Assembly (NCBI GenBank): GCA_035651755.1
Contig: DASRFA010000041.1
Coordinates: 1-64,000, forward strand
Origin: DASRFA01 sp035651755
GTDB taxonomy: Bacteria > Desulfobacterota > Binatia > UBA12015
Length of the DNA stretch: 64,000 nt
Direction of reading: 5' to 3'
Shown: one piece after another, positions 59,747-64,000 of the stretch
How the letters are laid out: every line of letters starts with the position of its first letter
How positions within the stretch are numbered: position 1 is the stretch's first letter
Translations under genes and position numbers: made by a program
Notes under the pieces: generated by a model
What the model saw: the letters and a program-made list of their open reading frames with translations, nothing else
The model's database searches: none
Told to the model about the DNA's origin: nothing

Positions 59747-61891
59747 TCACCGCGGCGCGTGGCCGCGTCCGAGCAGCAGCGCGACCGCGAGCGCGCTCGC
59801 GAGCGAAAGCAGCGCGCCGGTCGCGAGCCCGGGCGGCCGATAGCGCATCTCGACGAGGTGGCGCCCGGCGAGCACGGGAACGCCGCGCACGAGCCCGTTC
59901 ACGCGCGCGATCGCCTCGGACTCGCCGTCGATCGTCGCGGTCCATCCGTCGGCCCAGGTGTCGTTCACGACGAGGAGACCCGGGCTCGCGACCTCGACCT
60001 CGAGGGACGCGACCGCCGGCTCGTCGGCGAGCCACCGCACGGCGTGCGGGTTCTCCGGCAGCGTCACTTCCCGCAGCTCGAGGCCGAGGCGCTCGCGGAG
60101 GCGGGCGGCGTCCGGCTCCTCCACGACCGCGAGACCGGCGTGCGTTCCGGGACGGGAGAGCGCGAAGCGCCCGACCGATGCCAGCAGGTCGCGCGCGACG
60201 ACGATCCGGCGCGCGACGAACGCGCGCGGCGCCGCGCCGTCGAGCCGATAGAGATGGACGCCTCCACCGCCGCCCGCGATCGGCACCTCGCGCGCGACCG
60301 CCGACCCGTCGAACGGCACCCAGGTCGTCGCGTAGCGCGTGCCGAGAGCCGCCAGCGCGCCGAGCGCGCCGTCCCGCTCGCTCGCGCCGAGGGCGCGCTG
60401 CAGCAGCTCGTGCGCGACCAAGTTGAGGGAGCTCGGCGTGTTGACGTTCGCGAGACCCCAAAGCTCGCCCGTCGCCGCGAAAAGGAGGTCGCGATCGAGC
60501 CGGAGCGCGTCGCGGCTCGAGGTGGCGGGCGGGATCCCGGTCCCGTTCGAGTAGTAGCGCACGGGAGCTCGCGCCACGTCCGCGCCGCGCGCGGCGTCGA
60601 GCCCGAGCGGCGCGGCGCTCCCGGCGCTCGCGTCGCTCGCGATCGCGCGCGCGACCGCGGGCGGCGCGAGGACGTCGTCCGACGGCACGCCCGCGAGCGT
60701 CGAGCGCGTCACCAGCGCGAGCGGAACGACGGCCGCGAGCGCGAGCGCGGCCGGCGCGGCGAGCGCGGCCGCCCGCAGCGCGCCCGTGGAGCGCGCGGCG
60801 ACCCGGCGCGACGCGGCGATCGCGCGCGCCGCGCCGAACGCGGCCGCGACCGCGACCACCGCGTGCAGCGCGACCAGCGCCTTTCCCGGGTAGCGGACGA
60901 CGCTCGCGAGCGGCAGCGTCCGCGTCAGGAACGGAAAGAGCGGCGTCGCGTCGCCGAGCGCGAGCGCCGACACCGCGATCGCGAGGGCGATCAGGACGGC
61001 CCGGCGACCGCGCGGGGCCGCGACGGCGCCGACGACCGCGAGGCCGGCCGCGACCGGACCCACGTAGACCGAGCGGAGGAAGGGCGTCGGGGCGAGCGGC
61101 CCGCGCTCGATCACGAGCTGCGCGAGCTGAACCGGAGGAGCCGCGAAGCGAGCCGCCGCGTCCGGCGAGAAGCCCTGCACGGCGCGCCAGGTCTCGCGCG
61201 CGTACGCGAGGATCGGTACGACCTCGACCGCGCTCAGCCCGGCCGCCAGGACCGGCACGAGGAGAGCGCGCACATCGGCCGACCAGAGGAGGAGCGCGAC
61301 CGCCACGAGCGCGATCATCTCGGGGCTGCCGGCGAGGAAGACCGGCGCCATCGCGAGCGCGGCCCACGCGACGCGCGCGGGGGCGCGCCGCGGTCGCGAC
61401 CACGCATAGAGGACCCAAGGCAGCCAGGCGATCGCGGACAGGTGGTTCGCGACGTTCGCGAGCGAGACCAACGCGCCGCCGAGCGCCCACACGAGCGCGC
61501 CGACGAGCGCCGCGAGAGCCGGAAGGCCGACGGTGCGCAGGCAGCGCTCCGCCCCGAGGGCCGTCCAGAGGTAGTGGCCGACGAGGAACCAGCCGTAGCC
61601 GCGTGCGAACGGCGGAACGAGGAGCAGCAGGTTGCCGGGCGACAGCACGCCCGGCAGCGGGTCGGCGAAGAACGGCTTCCCGAGCGCGGGCGCCGGGTCC
61701 CACCACGGCATCTCGCCGCGGTGAAGGGACGTCGCGAGGAAGAGCTTGACGGGCAGCACGGCCGACAGGGCGTCGCGATCGGCGACGACGAGCTCCCCGG
61801 TGAGGTAGGGCGCGAAGAACCAGGCGACCGCGGCGATCGCCACGGTCGCCGCCGCGATCGACTTGCTTCGCTCGCGCGTGCCTGATTTCAC
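59747..61891 (-). CDS. YfhO-like polytopic membrane protein
   Basis: A 714-residue protein from a GTG at 61891, with roughly 11-13 membrane helices in the first 430 residues (for example IAAATVAIAAVAWFFAPYLTG, FVGHYLW-like FLVGHYLWTALGA, AALVGALVWALGGALV). The motifs LSPGNLLLLVPPFARGYGWFLVGHYLW and PWWDPAPALGKPFFADPL are typical of YfhO/bacterial glycosyltransferase-like membrane proteins. The C-terminal 250 residues form an extracytoplasmic domain ending in a helix, LVEMRYRPPGLATGALLSLASALAVALLL. YfhO-type proteins are linked to lipoteichoic acid or other polymer glycosylation. The exact sugar is unknown. It converges with the GT9 gene (15 nt between stops), so both may glycosylate surface lipids. 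Confidence 0.8.
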   Translation of the reverse strand: MKSGTRERSKSIAAATVAIAAVAWFFAPYLTGELVVADRDALSAVLPVKLFLATSLHRGEMPWWDPAPALGKPFFADPLPGVLSPGNLLLLVPPFARGYGWFLVGHYLWTALGAERCLRTVGLPALAALVGALVWALGGALVSLANVANHLSAIAWLPWVLYAWSRPRRAPARVAWAALAMAPVFLAGSPEMIALVAVALLLWSADVRALLVPVLAAGLSAVEVVPILAYARETWRAVQGFSPDAAARFAAPPVQLAQLVIERGPLAPTPFLRSVYVGPVAAGLAVVGAVAAPRGRRAVLIALAIAVSALALGDATPLFPFLTRTLPLASVVRYPGKALVALHAVVAVAAAFGAARAIAASRRVAARSTGALRAAALAAPAALALAAVVPLALVTRSTLAGVPSDDVLAPPAVARAIASDASAGSAAPLGLDAARGADVARAPVRYYSNGTGIPPATSSRDALRLDRDLLFAATGELWGLANVNTPSSLNLVAHELLQRALGASERDGALGALAALGTRYATTWVPFDGSAVAREVPIAGGGGGVHLYRLDGAAPRAFVARRIVVARDLLASVGRFALSRPGTHAGLAVVEEPDAARLRERLGLELREVTLPENPHAVRWLADEPAVASLEVEVASPGLLVVNDTWADGWTATIDGESEAIARVNGLVRGVPVLAGRHLVEMRYRPPGLATGALLSLASALAVALLLGRGHAPR

Positions 61892-61962
61892 GCGCGCAGG
61901 CGGGGCTCGGGTCGGCTCGCGGATGGGCCGAGCCCGGCCGGTCGCGCGGCCAGGAGGCGGAC

Positions 61963-62892
61963 ATGAGGTTCGGCATCCACACCGGTCCACAGCTCTGCAC
62001 GATGGAGGAGCTGCGCGAGCTCTGGCGCTTCGCCGACGCGAACGGCTTCCACTGGGTGTCGGTGTGGGACCATTTCTACCCCGCCGAGCTCGCCGACCAC
62101 GACCGCCCCTGCTTCGAGGCGACCGCCGCGCACACCGCGCTCGCGTGCGAGACCCGGAACGTGCGCGTCGGCTGCCTCGTGTACTGCGCCGCCTACCGGC
62201 ACCCCGCCGTGCTCGCCAAGGCGCTCGTCACGATCGACCACGTGAGCGGCGGCCGCATGGAGTGCGGGCTCGGGGCGGGATGGCACCAGCAGGAGTTCGA
62301 GGCACACGGCATCCCTTTCCTGCCGATCGGACGGCGCCTCGACCAGCTCGAGGAGGCCATCGCGATCGTCCGCGGCCTCTTCCAGGACGAGCGGACGACG
62401 GTGGTCGGTCGAACCTGGCGCGTCGACGGCGCGTACGGGAACCCGAAGCCGCTGCAGGCGCGGCCGCGCATCTGGATCGGCGGCGGCGGCGAGAAGCGCC
62501 TCCTGCGCATCGTCGCCCGCCACGCCGACGGCTGGAACATCCCGTTCGTCGCGCCCGAGGTGTGGGGCGCGAAGAACGCCGTCCTCGACCGCTGGTGCGA
62601 GAGCGAGCGGCGCGACCCGCGCGCGATCGTGCGCACCGTCAACCTCGCGCCCGCGCTCGCGGAGAGCGAGCGCGACCTGCCGCGCCTCGAGGAGCAGGTG
62701 GGCCACCAGTTCGGGAAGCTGCTTCCGCTCCTCCGCCCGGGAATGCTCATCGGGACACCCGATCGCGTCGCCGAGCGCGTGCGCGAGTACGAGCGGCTCG
62801 GCTGCGAGTGGGTGATCCTCGCGCTGCGGGCGCCGTTCGATCTCGCCGGCCTCCGCCTCTTCGCCGACGCGGTCATGCCGCGGTTCGCATAG
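61963..62892 (+). CDS. LLM-class F420-dependent oxidoreductase (second TIGR03560-type)
   Basis: A 309-residue TIM-barrel protein with AGGAGG 8 nt before the ATG. It shares the plan of the protein at 3743: MRFGIHTGPQLCTMEELREL, GFHWVSVWDHFYPAE, NVRVGCLVYCAAYRHPAVLAKALVTIDHVSGGRMECGLGAGWHQQEFEAHG, RIWIGGGGEKRLLRIVARHADGWN and GTPDRVAERVREYERLGCEWVILAL. The cofactor is expected to be F420 because of the subfamily and because NpdG is encoded in the window. Its substrate is unknown. It diverges from the YfhO-like gene by 71 nt. Confidence 0.9.
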   Translation: MRFGIHTGPQLCTMEELRELWRFADANGFHWVSVWDHFYPAELADHDRPCFEATAAHTALACETRNVRVGCLVYCAAYRHPAVLAKALVTIDHVSGGRMECGLGAGWHQQEFEAHGIPFLPIGRRLDQLEEAIAIVRGLFQDERTTVVGRTWRVDGAYGNPKPLQARPRIWIGGGGEKRLLRIVARHADGWNIPFVAPEVWGAKNAVLDRWCESERRDPRAIVRTVNLAPALAESERDLPRLEEQVGHQFGKLLPLLRPGMLIGTPDRVAERVREYERLGCEWVILALRAPFDLAGLRLFADAVMPRFA

Positions 62893-62930
62893 CGCAACGC
62901 CGGACGCACACGCCGCGCGGCCGGCTCCGG

Positions 62931-63461
62931 TCACGGCGCCATCTTCGCGAGCCACGTGACGACGCCGCCGGCCAGGATCAGGAACACCGGGTTGATCTTG
63001 ACGCGAAGGAGGATCAGCACGACGGCGGCCGCGATCACGTACGGGAGGACGCCCTCGCCCGCCATGACCGTGCGCTCGATCGAGATCGCGCCGGCGAGGA
63101 TGAGCCCGACCGTCACCGGCCCGAGACCGCGCGCGAGCGACGCGCGCCACGGGTTGTCCGCGAAGCGGTCCCACAGCTTCCCGGCGTAGAAGGTGATCAC
63201 GCCCGAAGGCACGAAGAAGCCGACGAGCGCCGCGAGCGCTCCCGCGAAGCCACAGACGTGGTAGCCGATCACGCTCACCATGAGCATGTTCGGCCCGGGC
63301 GCGAGCTGCCCCAGGCTGTAGATCTGACCGAACTGGTCGGCGGTGATCCACGGCGACGCGCCGACCGTGAGCGACTTCATCTCGGGCAGCACGGCGGCCC
63401 CGCCCCCGACCGCGAGGATCGAGAGCAGCGAGAAGACGCCGAGGATCTGGAGCGCGAGCAT
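62931..63461 (-). CDS. Chromate transporter, second half (short-chain CHR)
   Basis: A 176-residue membrane protein from the ATG at 63461. LLSILAVGGGAAVLPEMKSLTVGASPWITADQFGQIYSLGQLAPGPNMLMVSVIGYHVCGFAGALAALVGFFVPSG matches the CHR domain (the FGQIY..GQ.APGPN block is its hallmark). About six helices. It is the C-terminal-type partner of a two-gene, short-chain chromate/sulfate exporter. Its ATG overlaps the stop of the first-half gene (TGATG), so both halves are made together. It may expel chromate or exchange sulfate; the substrate in vivo is not proven for many members. Confidence 0.9.
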   Translation of the reverse strand: MLALQILGVFSLLSILAVGGGAAVLPEMKSLTVGASPWITADQFGQIYSLGQLAPGPNMLMVSVIGYHVCGFAGALAALVGFFVPSGVITFYAGKLWDRFADNPWRASLARGLGPVTVGLILAGAISIERTVMAGEGVLPYVIAAAVVLILLRVKINPVFLILAGGVVTWLAKMAP

Positions 63462-64000
63462 CAGGCGGCCCCGCGTGGCGACCCCGGATCGTCGGCCGTC
63501 GCGCTCCGCCTCGGGCGATAGATCCACACCGCGAGCGGCGCGATCGTGAGCAGCACGACGACGAGCGAGACGTGCAGAAAGGCGACCGCGCCCAGGGTCG
63601 CGACTGCGATCGCCACGTCGGTCGCGCCCCGGATGACCGGCCGCGAGATCTTCCACGTCGTCTCGACCAGGAGACCGACGGCGGCCGAACCGACGCCGAC
63701 CAGGATCGAGCGCATGTCGAAGGCGCGCGCGTTCGAGAGGAAGGCGATCCCGAGCGTCATCACCACGATCGTCCCGGGCAGCATCATGCCGAGGCACGCG
63801 ACGAGCGCGCCCGGGGCGCCGCGGAGCCGCTCGCCGACGTAGACGCTCATGTTGGTCGCGTTCAGACCCGGGAGCGTCTGGCTGAGCTCGAGGCCGGCGA
63901 GGAAGGTCTCGTCGTCGAGCCACTTCTCGCGCACGACGAGCGATTGCCGGAGGTACGCCACGACGCCGCCGCCGAAGCTCGTCGCGCCGAGCGTCAGGAA
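63461..64000 (-). CDS. Chromate transporter, first half (N-terminus cut by window edge)
   Basis: The frame is open at the right edge: FLTLGATSFGGGVVAYLRQSLVVREKWLDDETFLAGLELSQTLPGLNATNMSVYVG, the N-terminal CHR domain (F..LG..SFGG..A, ...W...FL.G...SQ..PG.N). Five or six helices follow, ending in a basic tail. The GTG at 63961 lies inside the conserved SFGGGVVAYLR motif, so it is not the start; the gene begins beyond 64000. Paired with the gene downstream. Confidence 0.9.
   Translation of the reverse strand, partial: FLTLGATSFGGGVVAYLRQSLVVREKWLDDETFLAGLELSQTLPGLNATNMSVYVGERLRGAPGALVACLGMMLPGTIVVMTLGIAFLSNARAFDMRSILVGVGSAAVGLLVETTWKISRPVIRGATDVAIAVATLGAVAFLHVSLVVVLLTIAPLAVWIYRPRRSATADDPGSPRGAA

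Noticed and set aside
1..64000. Selenoprotein gene with in-frame TGA
   Set aside because: I compared stops of the annotated genes with family lengths; none of the truncations looked like a Cys-to-TGA change with a following hairpin. The TonB receptor breaks are frame changes, not TGA read-through.

Overview
The window is a very GC-rich, gene-dense bacterial chromosome segment with a strong G/C third-position bias and a Gram-negative envelope. The envelope evidence is two RND tripartite pumps, a TonB receptor remnant, an LPS-type glycosyltransferase, lipoproteins and a beta-barrel-like protein. Three F420-type luciferase-like oxidoreductases, an NADPH:F420 reductase, a DUF1329 protein and a Cys-rich secreted protein of a style I associate with deltaproteobacterial/Binatota-like lineages suggest an uncultivated soil or marine relative of those groups. 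That placement is inference. No rRNA, CRISPR array or insertion sequence was seen.

Layout. 1-3.4 kb (-): an alkylglycerone-phosphate synthase-like flavoprotein (cut by the left edge), glpD and a small zincin. 3.7-5.4 kb: an F420 oxidoreductase (+) and msrA (-). 5.4-8.1 kb: three paralogous stand-alone CheY-like receivers and an MscS channel on the minus strand. Two sigma-54 promoter-like sites lie on the plus strand between the receivers. 8.4-11.1 kb (+): small exported proteins, an exported nucleoside-phosphorylase-fold lipoprotein and small membrane proteins. 11.0-17.6 kb: an AcrAB-TolC-type operon (-), with a divergent TetR gene and a 14-bp palindromic operator between them. 17.6-21.6 kb: a CrtI-like flavoprotein, a DUF1329 protein and a minimal ATP-dependent DNA ligase. 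21.7-23.0 kb: a less GC-rich three-gene operon and a complete selenocysteine tRNA gene. 23.0-28.2 kb: a secreted GMC oxidoreductase operon, an AlkB-like dioxygenase and Cys-rich secreted proteins. 28.3-31.0 kb (+): a metallo-beta-lactamase-fold lipoprotein and a sulfatase.

31.1-37.6 kb is the most striking regulatory unit. Two tandem paralogous membrane histidine kinases are followed by a sigma-54 activator with a GAFTGA loop. The operon has a good -24/-12 promoter of its own. A second -24/-12 promoter points the other way into a 74-residue membrane protein. Two adjacent perfect palindromes, candidate enhancer sites, lie between the promoters.

37.7-47.9 kb: NpdG, a UbiA prenyltransferase, a ThDP enzyme, another F420 oxidoreductase, an AsmA/DUF748 protein and a class A penicillin-binding protein. 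47.9-50.1 kb: a TonB receptor broken by two frame changes and an internal deletion. 50.1-57.5 kb (-): a metal-type RND system with its own OmpR/CusS-type two-component pair. 57.6-64 kb: a beta-barrel-like lipoprotein, a GT9 glycosyltransferase, a YfhO-like membrane protein, a third F420 oxidoreductase and a split chromate transporter that runs off the right edge.

Identifications come from reading the translations and recognising family motifs. No database search was run.
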